Shown here piece after piece: positions 18,258 through 25,659 of a stretch of DNA of 64,000 bases (its first letter is position 1; the number at the start of each line of letters is the position of its first letter). The notes below the pieces were generated by a model. It did no database searches and had not been told where the DNA came from. It was given only the letters and a program-made list of their open reading frames with translations. Made by a program: the position numbers and the translations under genes. Source of the stretch: Nitrospira_E sp052156535 (lineage in GTDB: Bacteria > Nitrospirota > Nitrospiria > Nitrospirales > UBA8639); NCBI RefSeq assembly GCF_052156535.1, contig NZ_JBQKUP010000030.1, forward strand, positions 1-64,000, given 5' to 3'.

Positions 18258-18378
18258 GGAGTGTTGAAAAATGCCGCCAGCGGCGTTCTCGCCCCTAGGC
18301 CGTGCTCACGTACTCCTCCGTACGCTCCGCTCGTCCAAGCGGCTGCGGCCTTGCTGGACCGGCCTTTTTGAACACTCC
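18258..18378. repeat. 121-bp palindromic (REP/MITE-like) intergenic element
   Basis: The ends are near-perfect inverted repeats: GGAGTGTTGAAAAATGCC (18258-18275) and GGCCTTTTTGAACACTCC (18361-18378). The GC-rich interior has sub-palindromes (GCCGCCAGCGGC; TACTCCTCCGTACGCTCC; GCGGCTGCGGCC). There is no coding capacity. The layout fits a non-autonomous, hairpin-forming repeat. From memory, elements with this TGTTGAAAAA/TTTTTGAACA frame and a 'cgtactcctccgtacg' core are scattered in Nitrospira-type genomes. Confidence 0.7.
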
Positions 18379-18841
18379 ACTATTTTTCTCTGTTGAGCCT
18401 CCGTGACTCAGAAGCGAATGACACGGCAAAAATTTTACAATATTCAACAGTCCCTTAATGTGCTTCAGACGGGGCAGATGGAATCGAGGCAAATTGACGG
18501 TGTTGAAGGAAGAAAACGCCATGATGTTGGAAATAAACGAAACCCTATGATGATGATAATCGCCGAGGGTCATAACCGGAGGCTTTTCCCCGGGGGTAGC
18601 TCCAAGCAGTCCGGGGACTCCTTTCCCAATAATTTAGAGGGGAGAACAGGAAGGAGGAGGTTGGATACTCCCGTTCCACCTCCGGGAGGAATCATGGGAG
18701 CAGCCGTATGTGCGAAGAAGAATTCCTTGTGGGTGAGGGTCCCGCTCGCGGGGAAAGTGATGTTGGGTTGAGCCATTACTACCTCCGGTTCGACTCAACA
18801 TCGCCACTCCGCAGGTGGAGCCTCATCCCCGCCCTTGGTGG

Positions 18842-18877
18842 CCAGGGGACGGGACGGATTGTCTCCCCGTCCCCTGG
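18842..18877. terminator. strong GC-rich hairpin, possible terminator
   Basis: CCAGGGGACGGG (18842-18853) pairs perfectly with CCCGTCCCCTGG (18866-18877) across a 12-nt loop. It lies downstream of the minus-strand CBS gene. Neither strand has a clean T-tract after the stem, so terminator function is uncertain. Confidence 0.4.
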
Positions 18878-18947
18878 AAATTTCTGTTAACCGATTCTTC
18901 TTTTTCAGGAATTGACAGGAGTCATGAGCGAAGACAGGGAGAGGGAC

Positions 18948-19364
18948 CTATGAGGTGATATACTTCTCAAGTTGCCGAATCAGTTCTTCCTTCTCCTCAA
19001 GCAACAGCACGACCAGATCCCGTACTGAGACGATCCCCACAAATTCTTCGCCATCGTAGACCAAAAGATGTCGGCAATGGTGTTCCTTCATCAGATTCAA
19101 GCAGTGGTTGGCGTCGACAGATGGACTGACCTTTAAAGGCTTGAGGGTGATCGTATCTTTAATTTTGACCTTCTCGGGATCTTTTCCTTTCCCTACGACA
19201 TTTTTAATCATGTCGCGTTCGGTCAACAGTCCCCGGATTCCTGTAGAATTGGTCACAACGAGCGCCCCAATAAACTCCTCGGTCATGAGCTTGGCCGCCT
19301 CGAATATCGATCGATTCTCATTGATTGTGACCACACGCCTGACGATGGTTGAGGTAATATCCAT
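18948..19364 (-). CDS. CBS-domain-pair regulatory protein
   Basis: The 138-residue protein is two tandem CBS domains and little else: about 8-65 (TINENRSIFEAAKLMTEE, IRGLLTERDMIKNVV) and about 75-130 (VSPSVDANHCLNLMKEHHCR, FVGIVSVRDLVVLLLE), followed by a short charged tail. CBS pairs bind adenine nucleotides and report energy state; stand-alone versions modulate partner enzymes or transporters. The start at 19364 has GGAGG 8 nt upstream; an ATG 6 codons earlier is weaker. The neighbour upstream on the same strand is a tRNA-editing-type protein, with no evident link. Confidence 0.85.
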   Translation of the reverse strand: MDITSTIVRRVVTINENRSIFEAAKLMTEEFIGALVVTNSTGIRGLLTERDMIKNVVGKGKDPEKVKIKDTITLKPLKVSPSVDANHCLNLMKEHHCRHLLVYDGEEFVGIVSVRDLVVLLLEEKEELIRQLEKYITS

Positions 19365-19595
19365 GGCTCGTCCTCCCCTCACTCACGTGGATCATGACTG
19401 GCTTATCATCCCATGATCTCGTATCCCCTAGGCCCCCTAACAAAGGTTTTCCATTCAGCCTTAAATTGAATAGTGTGGCGAACTGAATAGGCATTGAAAC
19501 AACATGCATAGAACCTCTGCGTGGAGCCTAGAAATCGGCACATAATTTCCTGCACCAAATCTCAAAGGAATGTTCCACTGGCCAGGTCGTGTGTT

Positions 19596-20081
19596 TCAAT
19601 TCCCCGGGATTCCCGCTGCCAGATGGAAATTGGTCACTTTGGGATGGACCAAGTCGGCAAAATCCTGATACCGGAGCTTTATCACCCTGAGATGGGTTCC
19701 AGCTTGAAAGACGATCTCCTCATCCTCCGTGAGCGATTCGTCAACAAACACCTCCAGGCCATAGAGATTCCCAAATGGTGGCATGGCTCCCACACCACAG
19801 TCAGGAAACAATTCCTGGAATTCCCCTTCGGTGGCCAGACGCACGTGTTCCCCTCCCAGCACATCAGAGAGACGTTCGAAATCCACTTTGTGATTGGAGG
19901 GTAAGACCGCCATCACAAAACGATCGTCCGCTTTGATAATCACGACCTTCGCTAACAGCTTTCCGGAAATATGGAGTGTATGAGCGATTTCCGAAGCGGT
20001 ATACGCTTCTTGATGCCGTATTAGCTGATAGGCAACCTTGCGTTCATCGAGATAGTCCTGTAATCGCGTTAATATTGGCAT
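19596..20081 (-). CDS. YbaK/ProX-type aminoacyl-tRNA deacylase
   Basis: The 161 residues form a single YbaK/EbsC-type editing domain: LIRHQEAYTASEIAH near the N-terminus, the LAKVVIIKADDRFVMAVLPSN strand-loop-strand with the conserved Lys, then GEFQELFPDCGVGAMPPFGN, which carries the substrate-binding GxxPPFG loop. Family members free tRNAs from mischarged amino acids (for example Cys- or Ala-tRNA-Pro) and act in trans to synthetases. A very strong site (AAGGAGG) precedes the ATG at 20081. Exact tRNA specificity is unknown. Confidence 0.8.
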   Translation of the reverse strand: MPILTRLQDYLDERKVAYQLIRHQEAYTASEIAHTLHISGKLLAKVVIIKADDRFVMAVLPSNHKVDFERLSDVLGGEHVRLATEGEFQELFPDCGVGAMPPFGNLYGLEVFVDESLTEDEEIVFQAGTHLRVIKLRYQDFADLVHPKVTNFHLAAGIPGN

Positions 20082-20313
20082 GGCGACCTCCTTGGTGTGA
20101 ACCCGCCGGTGTCCTGCAATGGTCTAACCTGAAACCATGCAACCTCCTTTCTTCTGTCCAAATATTCTATGTCAAGAAATTGTGCATAAATCCCAGAAAA
20201 TGGGCAAGTCGAATATCCCTGTAGCAAAAAAGCCAGCACCGGGAAGTTTCATGATAGTCACGAAATTGCGGACTTCGTTAGGCGTGCGGATAGAGGAAAG
20301 GTATAATCTGAAC

Positions 20314-20496
20314 ATGTCATCTGAAACCATAGGAGACCGCATTCCGAAGTCCTTCCAGAATTAGCCCTCTGATGCGACCTATGACGACGCCATCGAGCGA
20401 CTTGTATTTCTCGCCAAGATTGATGCAGGCCTGGCTGAACTTGATGCGGGAAAAGACATTCCGCATGATGGGGTCAAGCGTCGGCTCGGGTGGTGA
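20314..20496 (+). pseudogene. broken antitoxin of a RelE/ParE-type toxin-antitoxin pair
   Basis: One frame runs from the ATG at 20314 through SSETIGDRIPKSFQN, hits TAG at 20362-20364, and continues in the same frame as DATYDDAIERLVFLAKIDAG to LDAGKDIPHDGVKRRLGW and TGA. The second part is typical of the C-terminal, toxin-binding half of small antitoxins ('i..gl..l.aGk.i.hd.vk.rl'). The in-frame stop makes the full protein impossible without readthrough. The stop codon overlaps the GTG start of the toxin remnant, the usual TA arrangement. Confidence 0.65.
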
Positions 20497-20562
20497 CACA
20501 AATTATTTGGTTGCCTCAAGCACTCCGTGATATCAAAGCCATCCGAACATACATAGTCAAGA
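20490..20562 (+). pseudogene. truncated RelE/ParE-type toxin (N-terminal stub)
   Basis: From GTG (20490 or 20493) the frame reads TQIIWLPQALRDIKAIRTYI, matching the first beta-strand and helix of RelE/ParE toxins ('I.Wsp.A..Dl..I..YI'). After about 24 codons the similarity ends, and the sequence runs into an unrelated repeat-like block. The catalytic C-terminal strand residues are missing, so the toxin is inactive. The coupling to the antitoxin remnant upstream shows that this was a complete TA operon. Confidence 0.7.
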
Positions 20563-20599
20563 TTCCCTCTGCGTTGCGGTTACCTTGTCATATGGAATT

Positions 20600-20825
20600 C
20601 CCTGTCGTCTCTATTTCCCCATTGTCCGACGACTGCCGTTCGGCCCTATGGGAGGATGCTCTTTTTCTTGGCGGGCCTTGTCTGAGCTTGGCGAGTTGGC
20701 CCGTCCTCTTCCCTGCATCCGCCCAATCCGCTGAGGCCGAACGGGGCGTCAATGGTTTTGGGGCCTTTTGCCGAAACAAAAGGGCCTCGCCTGCAGGGGC
20801 GAAACCCGGCAACACAGAACATCAC
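20600..20825. repeat. repeat-like intergenic block that replaced the toxin 3' end
   Basis: A GC-rich block starts shortly after toxin homology stops. It contains the hairpin GGCCTTTTG-ccgaaa-CAAAAGGGCC (around 20762-20782) and blocks such as GACGACTGCCGTTCGGCC and GCTGAGGCCGAACGGGGC. Its minus-strand translation includes FRQKAPKPLTPRSA, a peptide I have seen translated from interspersed repeats in several proteobacterial genomes. I infer an interspersed repeat rather than a gene; the exact ends are not defined. Confidence 0.4.
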
Positions 20826-21301
20826 GTGAACACGAGAGTTGGATACACATGTGCAACGCGTTCACCGGCTAGAGCTTTTTTCCTGTCTTCCCCCAAGATG
20901 GCTTTCCGATACACATCGAAAAACGGTAAGCCCAGAACCATAAATTCTGAATGATCCCACCCTTCCTCAACCATTCGCCAGAATATTCTTCGAAAGTTTC
21001 TTGACATTTTCCCTGCCTTGTTCAAAAATTCTCTACTTTGAGAATAACTTCTTTGAATTCCTGAATGAATAAAAAATACAAGCACTGAATGAGCCAATAC
21101 CACACAAGAAAATCGCCGTGATCGCTTCACGAATGTGTACTGCCAAAGTGGATCAAGCCGGCAGGACTCAAGGCTGGAAAAATCAAATAGGGGAACATCC
21201 ATATGTTCTGGGGGTTTGGGAACATCGATGAGCGTGTTATACGGATAGAAATTGGCAGAACGGGCTCTTATGTGGATCAGTCTAAAATTATTAGCCTGCA
21301 T
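20822..21301 (-). CDS. hypothetical protein, doubtful
   Basis: An open frame of about 159 codons from the ATG at 21301. It contains GKMSRNFRRIFWRMVEEGW and is rich in Arg, Phe and Ser, with no known motif. There is no ribosome site, and the local sequence is AT-richer than its neighbours. It begins just upstream of, and divergent from, the endonuclease III-like gene. It may be accessory cargo or a chance frame. Confidence 0.25.
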   Translation of the reverse strand: MQANNFRLIHIRARSANFYPYNTLIDVPKPPEHMDVPLFDFSSLESCRLDPLWQYTFVKRSRRFSCVVLAHSVLVFFIHSGIQRSYSQSREFLNKAGKMSRNFRRIFWRMVEEGWDHSEFMVLGLPFFDVYRKAILGEDRKKALAGERVAHVYPTLVFT

Positions 21302-21325
21302 GAAACAAATGGACGGTCGTGAACG

Positions 21326-22090
21326 GTGAACAGCGAGATCGCAGATGTACTGAGGCAGCATGGCGAAGCGCTCTTCCAAGCCAAGGCCGGCCACGTTGCC
21401 TTTACGAAAGACCATGATGCCGATGCGCTCCTCAATGACCTAGCGAATTATCCCCACGCGTTCGTCCTGGCATGCATCATGGGTCGCCAAATCAAGGCGG
21501 AACGGGCTTGGCTGATCCTGCATCTTATCTCTGTGAAGCTCGGTGGGTTTTCGTTGTCTGTCCTGTACCCGCTTTCCCTCGACCAAGTTCGAGAACTCCT
21601 TTCGAAGCCGGAGCCTCTCCACCGTTTCCCTGGGGAAATGAGCTACAGCTTCCACGCTGCCATCGAGCGTATCGCATGCGCCTATGCGGGTGACGCCGCC
21701 CGCATTTGGCATGACAAACCATCAAGTGCCGAAGTAGTACTTCGGTTTTTGCGGTTCCGTGGCATTGGGCCGAAGATTGCCACGATGGCCGCGAACATTC
21801 TCGCGCGAGACTTCAAAATTCCGCTTGCTGACCATTATCCCGTCGATGTATCTGCGGACGTCCATGTTCGGCGCGTATTCACTCGCCTCGGATTGGTCGG
21901 CGAAAACGCCGGACTAGAGGAAATAATATATTGTGCTAGAGCACTTCATCCGGCCTTTCCCGGTCTTCTTGACTTCCCGGTATGGGAGATTGGCCGGAAA
22001 TGGTGCCGTCCGACTAATCCACATTGCGTCGACTGCTACATGCATGGAGTCTGCCCCACGGGCAAGTTAACCATTGCAGGCACAGGCTAA
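21326..22090 (+). CDS. endonuclease III-like (HhH-GPD, Fe-S) DNA glycosylase/lyase
   Basis: The 254-residue protein has the HhH-GPD fold: a helix-hairpin-helix LRFRGIGPKIATMAANIL (about 142-160), the catalytic-Asp region ADHYPVDVSADVHVRRVF (about 170-188), and a C-terminal iron-sulphur loop with Cys spacing C-x6-C-x2-C-x5-C (WCRPTNPHCVDCYMHGVC). This is the Nth/MutY family loop, but the N-terminal half is diverged from housekeeping Nth. The start is GTG at 21326. The stop codon TAA lies inside an attC-like sequence, as in integron cassettes, suggesting a mobile gene rather than the core nth. Confidence 0.7.
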   Translation: MNSEIADVLRQHGEALFQAKAGHVAFTKDHDADALLNDLANYPHAFVLACIMGRQIKAERAWLILHLISVKLGGFSLSVLYPLSLDQVRELLSKPEPLHRFPGEMSYSFHAAIERIACAYAGDAARIWHDKPSSAEVVLRFLRFRGIGPKIATMAANILARDFKIPLADHYPVDVSADVHVRRVFTRLGLVGENAGLEEIIYCARALHPAFPGLLDFPVWEIGRKWCRPTNPHCVDCYMHGVCPTGKLTIAGTG

Positions 22091-22143
22091 CAACAGCATA
22101 CAGCGGACGGTGCCCCGCGCCACGCTAAAGCTGAGTGTTAATT
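22085..22143 (+). other. attC-like (integron cassette recombination) site
   Basis: The sequence begins GGCTAAC (22085-22091, near the R'' consensus RYYYAAC) and ends GTTAATT (22137-22143, near R' GTTRRRY). Between them nested arms pair: TAACA (22088-22092) with TGTTA (22136-22140), CAGC (22094-22097) with GCTG (22130-22133), and AGCG (22102-22105) with CGCT (22123-22126), with unpaired bases between the blocks as in folded attC. The endonuclease stop codon sits in R''. Each box has one mismatch and no integrase is visible, so this is a candidate only. Confidence 0.45.
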
Positions 22144-22160
22144 TACAAAGGGACACAAAT

Positions 22161-22495
22161 TTGGATTTCCCAGCAATAAAGAAAAGTGTGATGCGAGCAA
22201 TTGACTTTCTATATGCTCGGGATTCCGATCTTCTTTATCGTGATGCAGTCAAATGGACATTAGCTCACTGCTTGGCAGTTTTCTTAGAACATGAGCTAAC
22301 GAGGGGAATGTGGACTGTGAGTACAACAGACAGGGACCTGGGTCGAACCCGAAAACCAACGATCGAATAAGGGCGTGCGAGTATACGAAAGCGCCTACAG
22401 ACGCACGGAAGTTTCAGTATCAATATGGACTAGCGCTGGCGGTTCCTGGCGGACTGAAGTTGCATTGGTTTAAGTTCGGAGGGAAATTGGTCTGA
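22161..22495 (+). pseudogene. frameshifted small hypothetical gene (VDCEYNR family)
   Basis: From a TTG at 22161 (AAAGGGA upstream) the frame gives DFPAIKKSVMRAIDFLYARD and then AHCLAVFLEHEL. The expected continuation NVDCEYNRQGPGSNPKTNDR occurs in a different frame from 22307, so one indel near 22300 separates the halves. A segment of the form 'VD.EYNR.g.dPK' is characteristic of small uncharacterised proteins I associate with accessory regions. The frame then runs to 22495 without the family's usual end. Directly downstream of the attC-like site, it could be a decayed cassette. Confidence 0.45.
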
Positions 22496-22726
22496 CATCA
22501 GGCTTGAGACGGCCCCTTGGACCGTTGGACCTCTATGTTCAGTCGAACTTTGACGACAGATTCTGTGCTGAGTGGGTTTAAGGGGACAGGGGTTACTCGA
22601 CGTGGAGGAGGGGGAGGTTAAAGAGTGGTTGGCTGAATGGAGTCCCCATCTGGCCGCGGGTCCAAGCCACCTGCGGTGGCCGAACGCGCAGTTCGAATTG
22701 ACGGGACTTCGGCAGGCTAATTAGCC

Positions 22727-23818
22727 ATGGATTCTGTTATGAAGCGCAATAAATTACTGGAACGCGACGAATTCGACCGTTTCTTAGGGGCACTTCAGCT
22801 TCTTGAAGTAGCCTGTGGCCTAATGCTGTCTAGCCAGCACGAAAAGTCTCGAATGGCGATTATTTTACTGCATAGCTTAGCCGAAAGATTGATGTTTTCC
22901 GAGGTAATCGAAAAATTTGATTCGGACGTTTCTTTGTCTCGGGTATCGGTCCCTAATTACACGGCACAATTTCGAAAAAAGGTTCTTCGTTATTTTGACG
23001 AAAAGGTGGATTTCTGTAGAAACACGGCCGAATTGATTTCTGATGCCGATGCTACGATCTTTAAGATACTGAATTTCTACCGAAATGCCGCATATCATCG
23101 AGACAGTCATAACCCAAACGTAATTTCGTCGATCGCCCGAATTTCATTTCACGCTACGTTGCGATTATTTGAGCGCACGGCTGGCAATTCCAGCGTAAGC
23201 ATTTGGGGCCTTAGCGAGGAACAATCAAGTTCTTTGACGCCGTTCTGTCAAGTAGAGAATTTCATTGATTATGAGAAAGCAGCCAAGGAAGCAGCGCAAA
23301 AATTGGGAGAAAAGGTTGCAGCATTTCCATCCGACATTCGCAGCTCGTTTGTGGCTGACATAAAAGGTCGCTTGGCAAAATTGGAACGGATGAAGACGGA
23401 AACGCTTTACTGTAAAACTGCATCTGACCTAGATGAAATTTTTAAAAAATCTGCGTTTGAATTGAAAGGAATTGAGGATGATCTTTCCCTCGAGTTAAAG
23501 CAACTCAATTATCGCATTACAGGGCAAGTGTCTGGCGCCGTTCCAAGTTGGGACGAATATCAAGCGGCAGAGCAGAAATACATCGAAAAGATGAAAGCAG
23601 CGTATGACTCGTTCATTCCAGAGGTAACCGCCGCAACTCTTGATTTGATTTCCGACAAGGTTCAGCTCCTTGAAGGGAGCGCTACGTTGGAAGCTGCTCT
23701 CTCACTATACCTCCAACTGGACCAGAGTCTAGTTGAAGTTGAGGTCTTAGCATTCCACGCAGAGCGGAGGATCGATTTGGCAGTACAGCTTCAATTAGAT
23801 ATTGAGCGTGGGAAATAG
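22727..23818 (+). CDS. HEPN-motif protein of unknown function
   Basis: A 363-residue, largely helical protein. The N-terminal 150 residues look like a HEPN domain: two long helices (FLGALQLLEVACGLMLSS; RMAIILLHSLAERLMFSEVI) and then the R-x4-H motif R119-NAAY-H124 in NFYRNAAYHRDSH, the catalytic signature of HEPN RNases. Residues about 190-360 are charged helices, probably coiled-coil (KAAKEAAQKLGEKVAAF, ELKGIEDDLSLELKQLNYR). I recognise no named family. HEPN proteins are often toxins or defence effectors, and the gene sits in an accessory patch with a TA relic. The start is uncertain (weak ribosome site; ATG at 22739 possible). Confidence 0.55.
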   Translation: MDSVMKRNKLLERDEFDRFLGALQLLEVACGLMLSSQHEKSRMAIILLHSLAERLMFSEVIEKFDSDVSLSRVSVPNYTAQFRKKVLRYFDEKVDFCRNTAELISDADATIFKILNFYRNAAYHRDSHNPNVISSIARISFHATLRLFERTAGNSSVSIWGLSEEQSSSLTPFCQVENFIDYEKAAKEAAQKLGEKVAAFPSDIRSSFVADIKGRLAKLERMKTETLYCKTASDLDEIFKKSAFELKGIEDDLSLELKQLNYRITGQVSGAVPSWDEYQAAEQKYIEKMKAAYDSFIPEVTAATLDLISDKVQLLEGSATLEAALSLYLQLDQSLVEVEVLAFHAERRIDLAVQLQLDIERGK

Positions 23819-23835
23819 GCTGTAATACTTCAAAC

Positions 23836-24135
23836 ATGCCGCCTGAGACAGATAATCGGGCCTGGTCGCAAACTTTCGACCTTGCCTACTCAGCCTTAAT
23901 CGTTCAGTCGACCGCCAGTTGTGGTCAGGGTGCTGACGGGGTTGAATGCGCGTCGAGGCTGCTCGACGTAAGATGGAGGGAACTGGATGAGTGGCTGGCT
24001 CGAGTAGGAATTTACACGCTGCATCATTGCCCGATTGACTTGGTCTCCTCCAGGTGTTTCTTCAGATATTCCATGAACGGCGTGCCGCCGGTGCCTACGG
24101 AGGTGGGATTAGTGGACTGTTTCTCGCTTTGCTGA
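23836..24135 (+). CDS. small hypothetical protein, possibly truncated
   Basis: It starts 17 bp after the HEPN-motif gene. The first 60 residues (TFDLAYSALIVQSTASCG, CASRLLDVRWRELDEWLARVG) look like a real helical protein. The last third overlaps the 3' end of the convergent dioxygenase gene and has no such character. I suspect a partner of the HEPN gene cut at its 3' end by the junction with the core genome. No family recognised. Confidence 0.4.
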   Translation: MPPETDNRAWSQTFDLAYSALIVQSTASCGQGADGVECASRLLDVRWRELDEWLARVGIYTLHHCPIDLVSSRCFFRYSMNGVPPVPTEVGLVDCFSLC

Positions 24136-25226
24136 TGAATATAGGTCGCGGCATAGTCCAGATGTGTGGCCCGAAAGCGTGCTAAAAGTTGTACGCATTC
24201 GTGATAGGCCTGCCATAAGTCGGGCTTGTTGGATTTGTGGTCCATACTATATCCGGACAGCAAGGGACGGCCGGCATGGTCCTGTTGATGTTCCAACCTT
24301 TCGAGAAAGGCGCGGTGGGCTGGCGGCATGTAATGGCGCATCTCGGCGAGATACACGGTTAAGGGATCTTCCGCGTGGGTAATGCCCAGTGCGGCATCCA
24401 GCGTGGGTATAATCGTGCTTTGGGCTCCGGTTTCTCCCCGGAAAGATTGAGGTTCCTCCCGGTACTCTTCAACACCCTCATACACAATGCCTTTGGGTAG
24501 AGCCGGATTATTTTTCCAGCCGTGAATAAACGGTCTCACGCGGTGATAATACATATAGGGATCACACCGCTCGGGCATGCGATCCAGCGTGAGGCACATG
24601 CCTTCCATCGTCGAAGCCAAAGTCAGGAGTGCTTTGGTCACATCATCGGCATGATCCCGTCCCGCGGCTTCCTGCGCGCGAAGAATGGCGGCCATGGCCG
24701 GACCCGCTTTCGCTTCAATGTCCACGTGGACGGCCACGAACCACTCTTCATCCAATCCTCCAAGAAAGTTTTGCAGCAATACGACATTATCGAGTTCGAT
24801 GGGGCGTTTAGGATCGAGACGACGCCAGTTGTCCAAGGCGTAGGAGGCATAGGAAAGAACCGGAGGCCGGCCTAACCGGGACGACACTTCACACCAGGGT
24901 ACGGCCAGGTTGGCTGGGAGACGGTCGAGGGGGTGTTTCGGATTTTCCCAAATGTAGCCATGCGCAGCGAAAGAAAGAATGCGGTTGGCGTATCGGTTGG
25001 TGGCGACGGTCCAGTCGTCCTTCTTGCGGGGAATGAGTTCCTGTATCGAGTGGATGGTGTTCCGGAGTTGGCGAGCCGCCAGCAACTTGGGCAGTTGCTG
25101 CCCGAGCCATTCCAGCTCAGGGCAGAGAGAACAAGAAGAAAGAGGGTCGGGGACCGGCAAAAAGCCGCGCTCCTCGGACATCTCAAAATGTGAGAACGAA
25201 TGTTGTTGAAGTGGTGCAGGTTGCAT
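24024..25226 (-). CDS. indoleamine 2,3-dioxygenase family haem enzyme
   Basis: The 400-residue protein matches indoleamine 2,3-dioxygenase along its length: FLPVPDPLSS near the start, NRYANRILSFAAHGYIWE, LSYASYALDNWRRL, LDEEWFVAVHVDIEAKAGPA, YYHRVRPFIHGWKNNPALPKG, RGETGAQSTIIPTLDAALGI and, near the C-terminus, LLARFRATHLDYA, where His355 should be the proximal haem ligand, followed by GTGGTPFMEYL. The family opens the indole ring of tryptophan to N-formylkynurenine. No kynurenine-pathway genes adjoin it, so its substrate is not proven. It flanks the large amino-acid catabolic island. No clear ribosome site upstream. Confidence 0.85.
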   Translation of the reverse strand: MQPAPLQQHSFSHFEMSEERGFLPVPDPLSSCSLCPELEWLGQQLPKLLAARQLRNTIHSIQELIPRKKDDWTVATNRYANRILSFAAHGYIWENPKHPLDRLPANLAVPWCEVSSRLGRPPVLSYASYALDNWRRLDPKRPIELDNVVLLQNFLGGLDEEWFVAVHVDIEAKAGPAMAAILRAQEAAGRDHADDVTKALLTLASTMEGMCLTLDRMPERCDPYMYYHRVRPFIHGWKNNPALPKGIVYEGVEEYREEPQSFRGETGAQSTIIPTLDAALGITHAEDPLTVYLAEMRHYMPPAHRAFLERLEHQQDHAGRPLLSGYSMDHKSNKPDLWQAYHECVQLLARFRATHLDYAATYIHQQSEKQSTNPTSVGTGGTPFMEYLKKHLEETKSIGQ

Positions 25227-25399
25227 GAGTCGTGGTTTTCAATAAAGATCCCTCAGCCAGACTGTGGGGTATTCAGAAGAAAAAGAGAATCAGAAAATCC
25301 CCCTCACCCCCTTTTTTAGGTTCTTCCGGGTTATGCGTGGGCATCCCCATCGGATATTGTTGAAGTCCATGTGCCTCGGAGATGAGGCCCCGGCACATT

Positions 25400-25537
25400 C
25401 CTCCCCTTTGTAAGGGGAGGATTGAGGTGGGGTAGAGTCTTGGATCCGTACGCATCTTGATGGCCATAGGAAAATTTTGGTTACAGTGGCAATGTGATGC
25501 CTCTACCTCCTCCTGCCCCCTCCTTACAAAGGAGGGG
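25400..25537. repeat. two mirror-image 21-bp hairpins in a 433-bp gene-free gap
   Basis: In the gap 25227-25659, CCTCCCCTT-TGT-AAGGGGAGG (25400-25420) and CCCCTCCTT-ACA-AAGGAGGGG (25517-25537) are perfect 9-bp stems with complementary 3-nt loops, arranged head to head about 96 bp apart. This matches paired REP/BIME-like elements. I see no gene in the gap; it lies between the dioxygenase and the 3' end of the island operon, where such elements often protect mRNA ends. Confidence 0.6.
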
Positions 25538-25659
25538 ATTCTCTTCGCAGATCTGTCTAGTTCGAACAATCCACACAATTTCCTCAAGAGCCCTTTTTCT
25601 AAAGTGGGAACCCTTCGATAAAACTCAGGGCAGACCCAATCGGTCACCCGGCAGCACAT

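Larger units (their letters stand above)
18143..18947. other. 805-bp intergenic region holding repeats, no supported gene
   Basis: Apart from the palindromic element (18258-18378) and a long hairpin (18842-18877) described separately, I see no convincing coding sequence. Several frames of 60-120 codons exist, but they lack ribosome sites and domain features and read through the repeat structures. Confidence 0.5.

Noticed and set aside
18403..18771. 122-codon plus-strand frame in the 18-kb gap
   Set aside because: No Shine-Dalgarno, low-complexity Met/Arg/Gly composition, no family resemblance; the region is better explained by repeats and hairpins.
18842..18877. Canonical Rho-independent terminator for the CBS gene
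   Set aside because: The stem is perfect, but neither strand shows the expected run of Ts after it; kept only as a hairpin of uncertain role.
20588..20815. Minus-strand 75-codon frame (contains FRQKAPKPLTPRSA)
   Set aside because: Reads across an interspersed-repeat-like block with a strong hairpin; the peptide is a translated repeat, not a conserved protein.
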